A DNA stretch of 64,000 bases, taken from the NCBI GenBank assembly GCA_965603075.1, contig CBFDBO010000002.1, positions 1-64,000 on the forward strand, given 5' to 3'. The position numbers and the translations under genes are program-made. The notes below the pieces were generated by a model. The model was not told where the DNA came from. It ran no database searches and saw nothing but the letters and a program-made list of their open reading frames with translations. The first letter of the stretch is position 1, and each line of letters begins with the position of its first letter. Positions 42,105 to 51,056 of the stretch are shown here, piece by piece. This stretch comes from JABJOR01 sp965603075 (GTDB lineage Bacteria > Pseudomonadota > Alphaproteobacteria > Rhodospirillales > Casp-alpha2).

Positions 42105-44528
42105 ATGACAGATACTCAACACGCAAACATCGTCATCATCGGCGGCGGTGTTATTGGTTGTTCACTGGCCTATCACCTGACCAAAATGGGGCATAAAGAT
42201 GTTATGCTGTTGGAGCGTGAGCAATTAACACACGGGGCAACGTGGCACGCGGCGGGCCTTGTGGGACAGCTCCGCTCGACACGAAATAAAACCCGCCTGA
42301 TGCAAAAAAGTGTCGAACTTTATGACGAGTTGGAATTTGAGACCGGGCAAGCCACGGATTGGAAAAAAGTTGGCAGTCTTCGTCTGGCGAGTTCAGAAGC
42401 CCGCATGGACGAAATTCGCCGAAGTGCCACTCTGGCAAAAAGTTTCGGACTTGAGTTCCATATAATCAAACCGCAAGAAGCCCAAGATATGTTCCCGATC
42501 ATGAGCTTGGATAATGTGGTTGGTGCAGCATTTATTCCGGGCGACGGGTACGTTGACCCCTCCTCCGTCACCCAAGCCCTAGCGAAGGGCGCGCGGGATC
42601 GCGGGGCGAACATTCGTCAAGGTGTTCGGGTGTTGGGTATGAAAACAGATGGCAAACGGGTTACCACGCTCCAGACCAATCAAGGCGATATAATTTGTGA
42701 TAAAGTCATTAATGCCGCTGGAATTTGGGGACGGGAGGTATCGGCGATGGTTGGGGTGCGCTCTCCGGTTATTGCTGTCGAACACCAATACTTGCTGACC
42801 GAACCCGTTGAGGGTGCGCCCGCGGACATGCCGACAATGCGCGATCCCGATAACCGTATTTATATCAAACCAGAAGTTCGGGGGCTGGCCATTGGCGGTT
42901 GGGAACCCAATACAATTTCGTGGGCTGAGGACGGTATTCCAAAGGACTTTGGGCCGGAATTATTGCCCTCTAACTTTGATCGGTTTGAGCAATTGGCAGA
43001 AGCCGCCACCATGCGCATGCCGGTGATTGAAAAAACCGGCGTAAGGGAATTGGTAAATGGTCCGATCCCTTGGTCAGCCGATGGTGACTTCTTTATGGGA
43101 CGGGCACCGGAGATGGATAATTTCTATATCTGTAACGGGTTCTCCTATGGTATTGCCGCTGGCGGAGGTGCTGGCGCCATGATGGCGGAATGGATTACCG
43201 AAGGCGAACCCAGTGTCGATCTATTTGGCTTAGATGTACGTCGCTTTGGCCCCCATCATAACGCCAAAGCCTTTCTTTACCCGCGCTGCATTGAGATGTA
43301 TGGCAAATATTATCATTTGCACATGCCCAATGAAGAGAACCAATCCGTTCGCGGCATTCGTCGCAGTCCGCTTTATGATGTACTGAAACTACAAGGTGCG
43401 GTCATGGGCTCGAAAGCGGGTTGGGAACGGCCTAATTGGTTTGTTGATCTCAGTAAGGGTGAAGAAGCGATTGATATTCCTTCATACCAAAAACCAAATT
43501 GGCACGATGGGGTTGCAGCAGAATGCAAAGCCATCCGAGAAAACGTCGCCCTCATCGATATGTCATCCTTTTCAAAGTTTGAGATGAAAGGCCCAGATGC
43601 ACTGGGGGTCATGCAGCGTCTCTGTGTGGCAAATATGGATAAGCCGGTCGGCAGTGTGGTTTATACCCAGATGTGCAACCCGCGCGGCGGGATCGAGGCC
43701 GATATCACCATATGCCGACTATCCGGTGATACGTTCTATATGGTAACCGGCAGTGCCCTGGGCACCCATGATATGGATTGGATTAATCGTAATATCCAAC
43801 AATCTGATAGTGTGGTGATAACGGATGTTACGTCGTCACGTTCAGTGATTAATCTGTGTGGTCCGCAATCAAGAAAAGTATTAGACGCCGCCAGCGAGAA
43901 CGACATCAGTAATGAAGCCTTCCCTTTTGGCACATTCCAAGAAATCTTTATTGGGGTGGCCCCGGTGCGTGCGGTTCGGATATCCTACGTCGGTGAACTT
44001 GGGTGGGAGCTTCATATACCGACGGAATATACATTGCATGTCTTCGAGACTTTGCGCAAAGCAGGCGAACCCTTTAATATATCAAATGCAGGGTACCGCT
44101 CCATCGCGTCCCTTCGATTGGAAAAAGGCTATGTCGCTTGGTCCAGTGATATTACCCCGGATTATTCCCCTTTCGATGTGGGACTTGGGGGGCGGATCGG
44201 TTTCAAAACCAAGGGTGATTTTATTGGCAGGGACGCGCTTGAAAAAATTAAAGCAGAGGGTCCTAAACAAAAGCTCTGCACATTCTCGTTAAGTGCTGAA
44301 GCGTGGGTCCATGGCGGCGAATGTATTTTACATGACGGTAAAGTTATCAATGTGACCACCAGCGGTGGTTATGGACACACCACGGGTAAATCAATCGTCA
44401 TGGGATACGTCCCCATTGAGCTTGCCGGAAAACAAGGTTTCGAGATTGAAGCCTTTGGAGAGCGATTCGAAGCCTTCCGCCATGATGAAGCACTATACGA
44501 TCCCGGTATGGAAAAACTTAAAATGTGA
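42105..44528 (+). CDS. Dimethylglycine/sarcosine dehydrogenase-like flavoprotein with GcvT domain
   Basis: An 807-residue two-part enzyme. The N-terminal DAO-type FAD domain (about 5-380) has IIGGGVIGCSLAYHLTKMG and HGATWHAAGL, where His48 fits the covalent FAD-attachment histidine of dimethylglycine dehydrogenase. An FAO_M linker region follows. The C-terminal GcvT/aminomethyltransferase domain (about 430-800) has the folate site, including YVGELGWELHIP and GYRSIASLRLEKGY. It would demethylate dimethylglycine or sarcosine, passing the C1 unit to THF as methylene-THF. It is 19 bp after the mttB-like gene. The exact substrate is uncertain. Confidence 0.9.
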   Translation: MTDTQHANIVIIGGGVIGCSLAYHLTKMGHKDVMLLEREQLTHGATWHAAGLVGQLRSTRNKTRLMQKSVELYDELEFETGQATDWKKVGSLRLASSEARMDEIRRSATLAKSFGLEFHIIKPQEAQDMFPIMSLDNVVGAAFIPGDGYVDPSSVTQALAKGARDRGANIRQGVRVLGMKTDGKRVTTLQTNQGDIICDKVINAAGIWGREVSAMVGVRSPVIAVEHQYLLTEPVEGAPADMPTMRDPDNRIYIKPEVRGLAIGGWEPNTISWAEDGIPKDFGPELLPSNFDRFEQLAEAATMRMPVIEKTGVRELVNGPIPWSADGDFFMGRAPEMDNFYICNGFSYGIAAGGGAGAMMAEWITEGEPSVDLFGLDVRRFGPHHNAKAFLYPRCIEMYGKYYHLHMPNEENQSVRGIRRSPLYDVLKLQGAVMGSKAGWERPNWFVDLSKGEEAIDIPSYQKPNWHDGVAAECKAIRENVALIDMSSFSKFEMKGPDALGVMQRLCVANMDKPVGSVVYTQMCNPRGGIEADITICRLSGDTFYMVTGSALGTHDMDWINRNIQQSDSVVITDVTSSRSVINLCGPQSRKVLDAASENDISNEAFPFGTFQEIFIGVAPVRAVRISYVGELGWELHIPTEYTLHVFETLRKAGEPFNISNAGYRSIASLRLEKGYVAWSSDITPDYSPFDVGLGGRIGFKTKGDFIGRDALEKIKAEGPKQKLCTFSLSAEAWVHGGECILHDGKVINVTTSGGYGHTTGKSIVMGYVPIELAGKQGFEIEAFGERFEAFRHDEALYDPGMEKLKM

Positions 44529-44604
44529 TGGATGGAAATGGATGGAATTGACCTCGTTCATGGCTATACTGAGCTTAATTTATCCCTGAATGAGGACATT
44601 TCCC

Positions 44605-45438
44605 GTGAATGAAAATGTGAATGATCATATGACTGAAGAACTGGTGGTGCGCACCGATAAGGACGCCATTGCAACGCTGACCCTCAACAGGCCAGATAAG
44701 TTCAATGCGCTGTCCGGAGCTTTAATGTCGGCCATTGAGGATCGCTTGGCTGAGATTGCTGAGGATGCCTCTATCCGGGTTGTGGTTCTAGCCGCCAACG
44801 GAAAAGCGTTCTGTGCGGGGCATGATCTGAAAGAAATAAACGAGCAGAATGATCGCCAATCTGTGACGGCATTGTTCTCAAAATGCGCGTCCATGATGTT
44901 GGCGATTAATCGACTACCGCAGCCCGTCATCGCAAAAGTTGATGGCATTGCCACGGCGGCGGGGTGTCAGCTTGTCGCCACATGCGATTTGGCTGTTGCA
45001 TCGGATATTTCTCGCTTTGCCACATCGGGGATTAACGTTGGTTTGTTTTGTGCAACCCCCGGCGTTGCCCTCAGCCGAAATGTTCCACGCAAGAAAGCAA
45101 TGGAAATGCTGTTAACGGGTGATTTTATTAATGCGGACACAGCCCTACATTTTGGTCTGGTCAATGATGTTGTCGCCCAAGCGCAATTGGATGCGACGGT
45201 TCAGGTTTTAGCAGAAAAGATTGCTCGCCATTCACCGCAAGCCATCAGCATGGGCAAAGAATTATTTTATCGCCAAATTGAGAAAGGACTTGAGGGTGCC
45301 TATTCAAATGCGGTTGATACGATCGTATCCAATATGGTCGACGCGCAAGCATCTGAAGGCATAGCGGCTTTTGTAAATAAACAACCTATGCCCGCTTGGA
45401 ACGAACGGATTGGGACGAACGAAAATAACAAAAATTAA
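44605..45438 (+). CDS. Enoyl-CoA hydratase/isomerase family protein, ECHDC3-like
   Basis: A crotonase-fold protein of about 277 residues. The oxyanion-hole segments are AFCAGHDLKE (about residue 70) and AAAGCQLVA (about 115). The CDLAVASDISRFATSGINVGLF and CATPGVALSRNVPRKKAMEML stretches closely resemble the ECHDC3 group. Of three possible starts I prefer GTG 44605, with AGGAC 7 bases upstream. ATG 44590 and 44629 are alternatives. It follows the dehydrogenase by about 75 bp and may belong to the same operon. Neither of the usual catalytic glutamates is clearly recognisable, so the activity is uncertain. Confidence 0.85.
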   Translation: MNENVNDHMTEELVVRTDKDAIATLTLNRPDKFNALSGALMSAIEDRLAEIAEDASIRVVVLAANGKAFCAGHDLKEINEQNDRQSVTALFSKCASMMLAINRLPQPVIAKVDGIATAAGCQLVATCDLAVASDISRFATSGINVGLFCATPGVALSRNVPRKKAMEMLLTGDFINADTALHFGLVNDVVAQAQLDATVQVLAEKIARHSPQAISMGKELFYRQIEKGLEGAYSNAVDTIVSNMVDAQASEGIAAFVNKQPMPAWNERIGTNENNKN

Positions 45439-45442
45439 TTAT

Positions 45443-46369
45443 TTAGCCGATCTGAGCTAGAATCTCAGACACCACTAATTCTAGTTTATCGTTTCCGATG
45501 CGGCAGGTGCCAGCCGCCGCATGGCCACCCCCACCATACTGGGCGAGCAATTCACCGACATTGATTGGGGAGGATCGATCAATAATTGATTTCCCCATGG
45601 AAATTTCGGTAAGCCCTGTGGTTTTTGTTGCTAACAATTGAATTGATAAGCTGCATTCAGGGAAGAGGCCATAAATCAAGAACCTGTTGCCCGGATAGCG
45701 TTTTTCTTCATTATGCATATCAACGACAACGGTTTTACCATGTACTTCTGCACAGCGCGATAGCTGTAATTCAGCAAACTCAGCTTGGAATAAAAAGGTG
45801 TTCACGCGCTCTTCAACATCCGGATGTGTCAGAATTTCGTGGATGGGGCTGCGTTTACAAAAGGCGATCAGGTCTAACAGGAAAGCATTGTGGGGAAGGC
45901 TAAATTCTTTAAATGTTTCAAGCCCTGTTCGAGGGTCCAAAACAAAACTGAGTAACATCCAATCAGAAGGTATCAGGATTTCTTCAATGTTATAGTCAGC
46001 CGACCCTGCTTTATCGACAGCGAGAAGCATATCTTCAGATATTTCTGGGAACGTCGGCGCACCGCCATAATAGTTGTATATCACCCGTGCGGTCGAGGAG
46101 GCATTATAGTCGGTAATAAAATTATCGTTTTCATTACCCGCATTTCTGGAATGCTCGTGATGGGTGAAACAAAGATGCGCTTGATCTTTATAGGGTAAGT
46201 TTGCAATCACGTCTGTGGGCATGACCGTGAATGCACCGCTTTCGATATCTCGGGGATGGGCAAAGACGACACTATCGACAAGACCTTTTTCAGTCAGCAA
46301 TGACCCACACACAACGCCATCAAGATCATCACGGGTAATAAGTCGTTTCTTTGTGCCATTTTCAGTCAT
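45443..46369 (-). CDS. DHH/DHHA1 family phosphoesterase
   Basis: A 308-residue protein with an N-terminal DHH-type motif (RDDLDGVVCG, residues 12-21) and the metal-site motif FTHHEHSRN. The C-terminal DHHA1 domain ends with the nucleotide-binding GGGGHAAAGT (about residue 285). The family includes nano-RNases, cyclic-di-nucleotide hydrolases and pyrophosphatases. The canonical DHH triad appears as THHEH, so the metal centre may be altered. Substrate unknown. It converges on the ECHDC3-like gene with a 4-bp gap. Confidence 0.87.
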   Translation of the reverse strand: MTENGTKKRLITRDDLDGVVCGSLLTEKGLVDSVVFAHPRDIESGAFTVMPTDVIANLPYKDQAHLCFTHHEHSRNAGNENDNFITDYNASSTARVIYNYYGGAPTFPEISEDMLLAVDKAGSADYNIEEILIPSDWMLLSFVLDPRTGLETFKEFSLPHNAFLLDLIAFCKRSPIHEILTHPDVEERVNTFLFQAEFAELQLSRCAEVHGKTVVVDMHNEEKRYPGNRFLIYGLFPECSLSIQLLATKTTGLTEISMGKSIIDRSSPINVGELLAQYGGGGHAAAGTCRIGNDKLELVVSEILAQIG

Positions 46370-46464
46370 ACGATTTCCAAAATACTCTATTTACGTTTTT
46401 ATCCTACGCCCTATTTGCGAGGATGATAATCGCTTATAATATGAAACTATACCACAAGAGAATA

Positions 46465-46725
46465 TTATTCTTCAGAACTTTTGTCTTGATGTAACTCGAT
46501 ATAATATTCCAGCAAGTTTGAAAATTCTTTCTGTAATATAGCTGTACTCTTTGCACCATCTGCATCTGCGTTAATAAAGGCCGTAAAGTTTGCGGCAGCA
46601 TGATTAAGCGCAGAAGCGATTGTCTGTGGATCTAAACCCGCATCCATTTTCGCATTTGCTAAGGAGACAACTTCATTGGCTAAATAAATACTTAGCTCAT
46701 TTTCATCGTCCGTTTCGTCAATCAT
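46465..46725 (-). CDS. Small acidic conserved-looking protein, function unknown
   Basis: An 86-residue, mainly helical acidic protein. It starts MIDETDDENE and ends HQDKSSEE. The middle is amphipathic (LANEVVSLANAKMDAGLD, about 15-32), with no cysteines, membrane helices or known motif. I do not recognise a family. Its ATG is 30 bp downstream of the transaldolase stop on the same strand, and codon use is normal for the region, so I judge it real and cotranscribed. Confidence 0.65.
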   Translation of the reverse strand: MIDETDDENELSIYLANEVVSLANAKMDAGLDPQTIASALNHAAANFTAFINADADGAKSTAILQKEFSNLLEYYIELHQDKSSEE

Positions 46726-46754
46726 GATTTATGCCTTCTCAGGTAATCAATAGA

Positions 46755-47408
46755 TTACAGAATAGATTGACCCGTTTTTTCCCAATCCGCAATAAAAGCA
46801 GCCAAGCCTTTATCGGTTAAAGGATGATTGAAAAGTTGCCAGATCACTTTTGGCGGGGCTGTAACGACCTCCGCGCCAATTCTGGCGGCCTCCACGACAT
46901 GCATCGTATGACGAACGGAAGCAACGAGGACCTCTGTCGGGAAATCATAATTGTCATAGATCGTGACGATTTCCTCAATTAAGCCCATACCTTCCTGCCC
47001 TAAATCATCAAGACGACCAACGAAGGGAGAGATAAATGCCGCCCCCGCTTTACCCGCAAGAATAGCCTGAGCCGGTGAGAAACATAAAGTTACATTGACC
47101 ATGGTGCCTTCATCGGAAAGCGCTTTACAGGTTCTGATTCCATCCACCGTCAGGGGGACTTTAACCGCAACATTCTCGGCAATTTCGGCCAATTTTCGGC
47201 CTTCTATAAGCATGGTGTCGTAATCGGTAGCGGTTACTTCCGCACTGACCGGGCCTTCAACCATGGCGCAAATTTCAGTAACGGTTTCAATAAAATCGTT
47301 ACCCGCTTGCATAATCAGCGATGGGTTCGTCGTAACACCATCAACCAGACCGGTTTCAGCCAGTTTCCGAATTTCAGCAAGGTCAGCTGTATCAACAAAA
47401 AATTTCAT
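46755..47408 (-). CDS. Transaldolase / fructose-6-phosphate aldolase family enzyme
   Basis: A 217-residue TIM-barrel enzyme of the short (TalC/FSA) class. MKFFVDTADLAEI starts the protein, with GVTTNPSLI at about residue 27 and the Schiff-base lysine in NVAVKVPLT (about residue 86). ISPFVGRLDD (about residue 132) and VLVASVRHTMHVVEAARIGA follow. The start at 47408 has AGGAAG upstream. It transfers dihydroxyacetone units in the pentose phosphate pathway. Whether it is a true transaldolase or FSA cannot be settled from a few motifs. Confidence 0.93.
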   Translation of the reverse strand: MKFFVDTADLAEIRKLAETGLVDGVTTNPSLIMQAGNDFIETVTEICAMVEGPVSAEVTATDYDTMLIEGRKLAEIAENVAVKVPLTVDGIRTCKALSDEGTMVNVTLCFSPAQAILAGKAGAAFISPFVGRLDDLGQEGMGLIEEIVTIYDNYDFPTEVLVASVRHTMHVVEAARIGAEVVTAPPKVIWQLFNHPLTDKGLAAFIADWEKTGQSIL

Positions 47409-47471
47409 AATCTTCCTAAATAACACTAAGTTTTTGACTAATCTAAATTGGTTTTATCAATGATGACCACA

Positions 47472-47491
47472 TTATACCAGCTTATACCAGC
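47472..47491. repeat. 10-bp tandem duplication at the end of the HemL-like gene
   Basis: TTATACCAGC occurs twice in a row. The second copy contains the stop codon of the aminotransferase gene. Probably another small slippage event. Confidence 0.75.
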
Positions 47492-48849
47492 AACTCTGCA
47501 TGGCAGGAGATAACATCTTCAAAGCACTTGATAAATTCCTCTTGATCATTGTCGCTCAGGGCTAAGGAGAGCGTAAAGAACCCCCGTGTTGCATAAACAA
47601 TCCCCCGCATCATCATTTCCAGATGAATAAGGCTTTGTTTGTCCGGTGCGTGATCGACGGCGTCGCTTGGAATTTTAATAGGATTACTGTGGGTTTGAAA
47701 CCCTAGGATCGACCCCGTACCGGTGAATTGCAGGGACAGGTCCCGTGCTTTTATGAGGGTGTTTAGGCGATCACGAAATGCATTGCCGCGGTTGAAATGT
47801 TCTTCGGCCACATCGGGTGTAAAGATCTGGCTCATCCCCGTGTAGCCGGCGGCCATGGATATGACATTATTGTTAAAGGTGCCTGCGTGGGCAAGTGCGC
47901 CGGGTGATGACGGGTTGAATTGCTCCATTATGTCGGCCCGCCCGCCAAAGGCACCAAAACTGGCCCCGCCGCCAATATATTTCCCAAGGGTGGTCATATC
48001 CGGCGTTATGCCAAGGCGTTTTTGTAACCCTCCGGATGACATGCGGGAGGTCATAACCTCATCAAATATTAAGATGATGCCATGTTTTGTTGTGACGTCC
48101 CGTAAAGCCCGTAAGAAATCTGGCTCAGCGGGTAAACACCCCCCGGCCCCCAGCATGGGTTCCAATAACACGACGGCTAAATCGCTGGCATTTTTCTCTA
48201 TAAGGGCGATGGTCTTTTCGATTTCATTATAGGCCCCCATAACCACATCAAAGGGGGCATTAAGGGGGGAAGTGCCATGGGCGAAATAAAGTACGCCGCC
48301 ATGGTAGCCGCCCTCGAAGACCATAATTTTTTCACGTTTGGTAAAGGCGCGCGCCGCCCCCAGCGCCATAAGGTTGGCCTCGGTCCCGGAATTGGTAAAC
48401 CGCACTAAATCCATAGAGGGGAACCGTTCACACAAGACCGACGATAATTTTGCTTCCCATTGGTTGGGGGCGCCTAGGACCATGCCTTGATCAATCGCGT
48501 CTTTGATGGATTGAATTAAAAGCGGATGGGAATGCCCATAAAGCCCGGCGGAATACTCGCCAAGGAAATCGATATATTTGTGCCCATCGCAATCATAAAG
48601 ATAAGCCCCTTCCCCTTTTACCATGGTGAGCGGAAAAGGATCATAATGCAGCACCGTGCGGGTGTTACCACCGGGCATGGATTGTTTTGATTGTTGCCAG
48701 AGTTCCATACTTTTAGGGTTGGCGGCGCAAAACCGCTCGTGCACATCAATAAGCGCATGGTTCAATTGGTTGTGCCCGTGCTGAGATGACGGCGTATCAT
48801 TATCCGTTGTGGTTAAGGGTGTGGTTAAGGATGTGGTTAAGATGGACAT
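47482..48849 (-). CDS. Class III aminotransferase, glutamate-1-semialdehyde aminomutase-like
   Basis: A 455-residue PLP enzyme. PGGNTRTVL near residue 62, SGTEANLMALGAARAFTKR near 155 and the PLP lysine in TLGKYIGGGASFGAFGG (about 285) match the HemL group. The TxxR-type segment TSRMSSGGLQKRLG and the absence of a canonical HemL ending suggest a relative rather than housekeeping HemL. The first 20 residues are a Thr/Leu repeat (SILTTSLTTPLTTT) from 12-bp DNA repeats and may be unstructured. It is alone between transaldolase and the tRNA. Substrate unknown. Confidence 0.88.
   Translation of the reverse strand: MSILTTSLTTPLTTTDNDTPSSQHGHNQLNHALIDVHERFCAANPKSMELWQQSKQSMPGGNTRTVLHYDPFPLTMVKGEGAYLYDCDGHKYIDFLGEYSAGLYGHSHPLLIQSIKDAIDQGMVLGAPNQWEAKLSSVLCERFPSMDLVRFTNSGTEANLMALGAARAFTKREKIMVFEGGYHGGVLYFAHGTSPLNAPFDVVMGAYNEIEKTIALIEKNASDLAVVLLEPMLGAGGCLPAEPDFLRALRDVTTKHGIILIFDEVMTSRMSSGGLQKRLGITPDMTTLGKYIGGGASFGAFGGRADIMEQFNPSSPGALAHAGTFNNNVISMAAGYTGMSQIFTPDVAEEHFNRGNAFRDRLNTLIKARDLSLQFTGTGSILGFQTHSNPIKIPSDAVDHAPDKQSLIHLEMMMRGIVYATRGFFTLSLALSDNDQEEFIKCFEDVISCHAELLV
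48809..48844. repeat. 12-bp tandem repeat at the 5' end of the HemL-like gene
   Basis: Three 12-bp units starting at 48809, 48821 and 48833 (GTGGTTAAGGGT type). On the coding strand they encode the N-terminal LTTS-LTTP-LTTT run. Confidence 0.9.
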
Positions 48850-49075
48850 AAAACCCCGTACTCCAGTGATGTGAAATTTATCGGGTTTAATTATCTGTCT
48901 GGAAATATAAAAAATCGAGCACTATATCGAATTAAACTCAGAATTTGTTTCAGTCCCATTTACATCCATTTTTGAAGAAGGTGACGCGGAGATGTTGCTT
49001 AGATGATTTTGCAGAGTTGGGTCGAGATTAGAATGGGGAAAACACCTCTGAACCCATCGATCATAGTCATTAGCC

Positions 49076-49106
49076 AAAAAAAACGCCCGTCACAGAATGA
49101 CAGGCG
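49076..49106 (-). terminator. Terminator for tRNA-Glu
   Basis: On the minus strand, a 9-bp stem with one mismatch (CGCCTGTCA with its partner, 49084-49106) is followed by a run of eight Ts. It lies about 40 bases past the tRNA 3' end. Confidence 0.85.
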
Positions 49107-49144
49107 ATTTTTGAAAAAAATATAAAATATTTTTAAAACAAAAG

Positions 49145-49220
49145 TGGTGACCCCAACGAGGTTCGAACTCGTGTTTCCGCCGTGAAAGGGCAGCGTCCTA
49201 GGCCACTAGACGATGGGGCC
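49145..49220 (-). tRNA. tRNA-Glu (UUC anticodon)
   Basis: A 76-base cloverleaf on the minus strand. The 7-bp acceptor stem GGCCCCA pairs with TGGGGTC (one G-T pair), and the 3' CCA is encoded. The anticodon loop CTTTCAC gives UUC. The T loop has GTTCGAA. The D loop has TCTAGTGGCCTAGGA. It lies 55 bases downstream of fbp on the same strand. Confidence 0.97.
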
Positions 49221-49275
49221 ACTGTTGTTGTGAGCGCGTTATTAAACGTCCTCGGCGGGGAAATCAACCCCTAGA

Positions 49276-50295
49276 TTATGCTTTTTCTCGATTATCGTAA
49301 TTCGTATGGGCGGATATCAAATGTTCGACTTCGCCGCGGGCCCCTAGGATGACCGGAACGCGTTGGTGGAGGCCACTTGGTTGGATATCGAGGATAGCTT
49401 CCCGGCCGGTTGTCGCGATACCGCCCGCTTGCTCCATAATCATGCCCATTGGGTTGGCTTCGTACATTAAACGCAATCGCCCGCCCATGGAGGTGGTCTT
49501 GGCGTCGATGGGGTACAAGAAAATACCGCTTCGGCTCATGACACGGTGCACGTCGGCCACCATGGCGGCTATCCAGCGCATATTGAAGTCTTTTCCACGG
49601 GGACCTTCTTTACCTTCCAGAAGTTCGGAAATGTATTGTTGTACGGGGGGCTCCCAATGTCGTTGATTAGAGGCGTTGATGGCAAATTCTGAGGTGTCGA
49701 TGGGCATCCGCATGTCTTCGGCGGTTAATCTAAATTCGCCATCTTCGGGGTCCATGGTGAAACCATTAACACCATCGCCAAATGTGATGACCATTTCTGT
49801 GCAGGGACCATAGAGCGTGTAGCCAGCACATATTTGCTGGTTGCCGGGTTGTAAAAAGTCTTCGGCGGCACCGTTTGATCCTTCTGGCGCTTTTAAAACC
49901 GAAAATATCGTTCCTACAGGACCATTAATTTCAATATTGGACGAGCCATCAAGGGGATCGAACATGACAAGGTATTGCCCGCGACGGTCATCGCCTTTGA
50001 TAACATAGGGGTCGTCCAGTTCTTCTGAGCCCATGGCAATTAGGTGACGGCCTTTTTCCAGGTTTTTGATGAGAATATCATTAGCGCGAATATCCAGTTC
50101 TTTTTGAAGCTCGCCTTGAATATTTGTACCGCGTGTTGTGCCTAAGCTGCCGGATAATCCGCCATGTTTTACGAGCTTGGTAATTTGAAAACACGACCGA
50201 GCAATATCATCAATAAGAGCGACCAGATCGTGCCCACCGTTTAAGCGATCGGATTCGGACTTTGTATAATCAAGCAGGTTTAACGTATCGTGCAT
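49276..50295 (-). CDS. fbp: Fructose-1,6-bisphosphatase class 1
   Basis: A gluconeogenic phosphatase of 339 residues. GSEELDDP and FDPLDGSSNIEINGPVGTIFSV supply the metal ligands, and the substrate-binding NQRHWEPPVQQY and KTTSMGGRLRLMYEANPMG segments are present. C-terminal region is HQRVPVILGA. Together with the fsa/tal gene this implies active gluconeogenesis and pentose metabolism. A tRNA follows on the same strand. Confidence 0.96.
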   Translation of the reverse strand: MHDTLNLLDYTKSESDRLNGGHDLVALIDDIARSCFQITKLVKHGGLSGSLGTTRGTNIQGELQKELDIRANDILIKNLEKGRHLIAMGSEELDDPYVIKGDDRRGQYLVMFDPLDGSSNIEINGPVGTIFSVLKAPEGSNGAAEDFLQPGNQQICAGYTLYGPCTEMVITFGDGVNGFTMDPEDGEFRLTAEDMRMPIDTSEFAINASNQRHWEPPVQQYISELLEGKEGPRGKDFNMRWIAAMVADVHRVMSRSGIFLYPIDAKTTSMGGRLRLMYEANPMGMIMEQAGGIATTGREAILDIQPSGLHQRVPVILGARGEVEHLISAHTNYDNREKA

Positions 50296-50403
50296 AGGTC
50301 ACTCCAAGTGGGGTTGGGCGATGATATTTATTTCATCAAACATTAAGGTCTTTTTAGCCTTCCTGCCTTAAAAAGCCAGTCTTTCTTATGGTTATTGGCC
50401 CTA

Positions 50404-50423
50404 TTGAGCCAAATAGAGCCAAA
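50404..50423. repeat. 10-bp tandem duplication upstream of the GlcG-like gene
   Basis: TTGAGCCAAA and TAGAGCCAAA are adjacent and differ at one base. They lie in the divergent promoter region between fbp and the GlcG-like gene. Confidence 0.7.
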
Positions 50424-50477
50424 TTGTTTGATTCTCATTCATAAATAACGGTATTTTTAGGGTGAGAGAGGAAAATC

Positions 50478-50897
50478 ATGCTGATTATTCAACGATTATC
50501 ATTGGCGGACGCGGTTAAATTAATCGAAGGGGCCAGTGAACATGCCGAGTCTATCGGGGTTCCTATGTGCATTGCGGTGTGCGACGAATCCGGTAATTTG
50601 ATTGCATTTGAGCGTATGGATGGGGCCAAAGTCTTAAGCGTTACGCTTTCTGCTGATAAAGCCTTCACCGCCGCCATCAGTCGCCGTCCCACCCACGAAT
50701 ATAACGAGATCAATATTCCTGGGAATCTCACCAATGGCATTCAAAATGCTTGTGATGGTCGATTCTCCACCGTTGGTGGGGGGTACCCTATTATCATAAG
50801 TGGGGAAACGGTTGGGGCCATTGGGTGTTCTTCCGGCACCGCTGAGCAAGATATGGCATGCTCAAAAGCAGGCGTTTCGGGCTTTTTCGAAGATTAG
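50478..50897 (+). CDS. GlcG/HbpS (DUF336) family protein
   Basis: A 139-residue single-domain protein. The family hallmark is the PMCIAVCDESGNLIAFERMDGA segment (about residues 30-50). A glycine-rich GGGYPIIISGETVGAIGCSSG follows near residue 95, and the C-terminus ends in AEQDMACSKAG. The family includes heme-binding HbpS and the glycolate-operon protein GlcG. Its biochemical function is mostly unknown. No signal peptide is seen, so it is cytoplasmic. It lies between fbp and the Fe-S carrier. Confidence 0.9.
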   Translation: MLIIQRLSLADAVKLIEGASEHAESIGVPMCIAVCDESGNLIAFERMDGAKVLSVTLSADKAFTAAISRRPTHEYNEINIPGNLTNGIQNACDGRFSTVGGGYPIIISGETVGAIGCSSGTAEQDMACSKAGVSGFFED

Positions 50898-50946
50898 AAG
50901 GATTTAAATCTATTTTATTATCCCTTATGGTCTATGAATATAGCCC

Positions 50947-51024
50947 ATACTGCCCTATATTAAATCAAGGTCTTACAGACCTATATTAAATTAAGGTCAT
51001 ACTGCCCTATATTAAATACCTTAC
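50947..51024. repeat. 26-bp tandem repeats upstream of the A-type Fe-S carrier gene
   Basis: Three 26-bp units start at 50947, 50973 and 50999. The shared core is CTATATTAAAT. The middle unit is framed by GACCT and AGGTC, an imperfect inverted repeat. They end 32 bases before the gene start, so they overlap the promoter or leader and may be regulator sites. Confidence 0.85.
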
Positions 51025-51056
51025 AACATTCACATTATTTATGAGCTTTGATAAAA

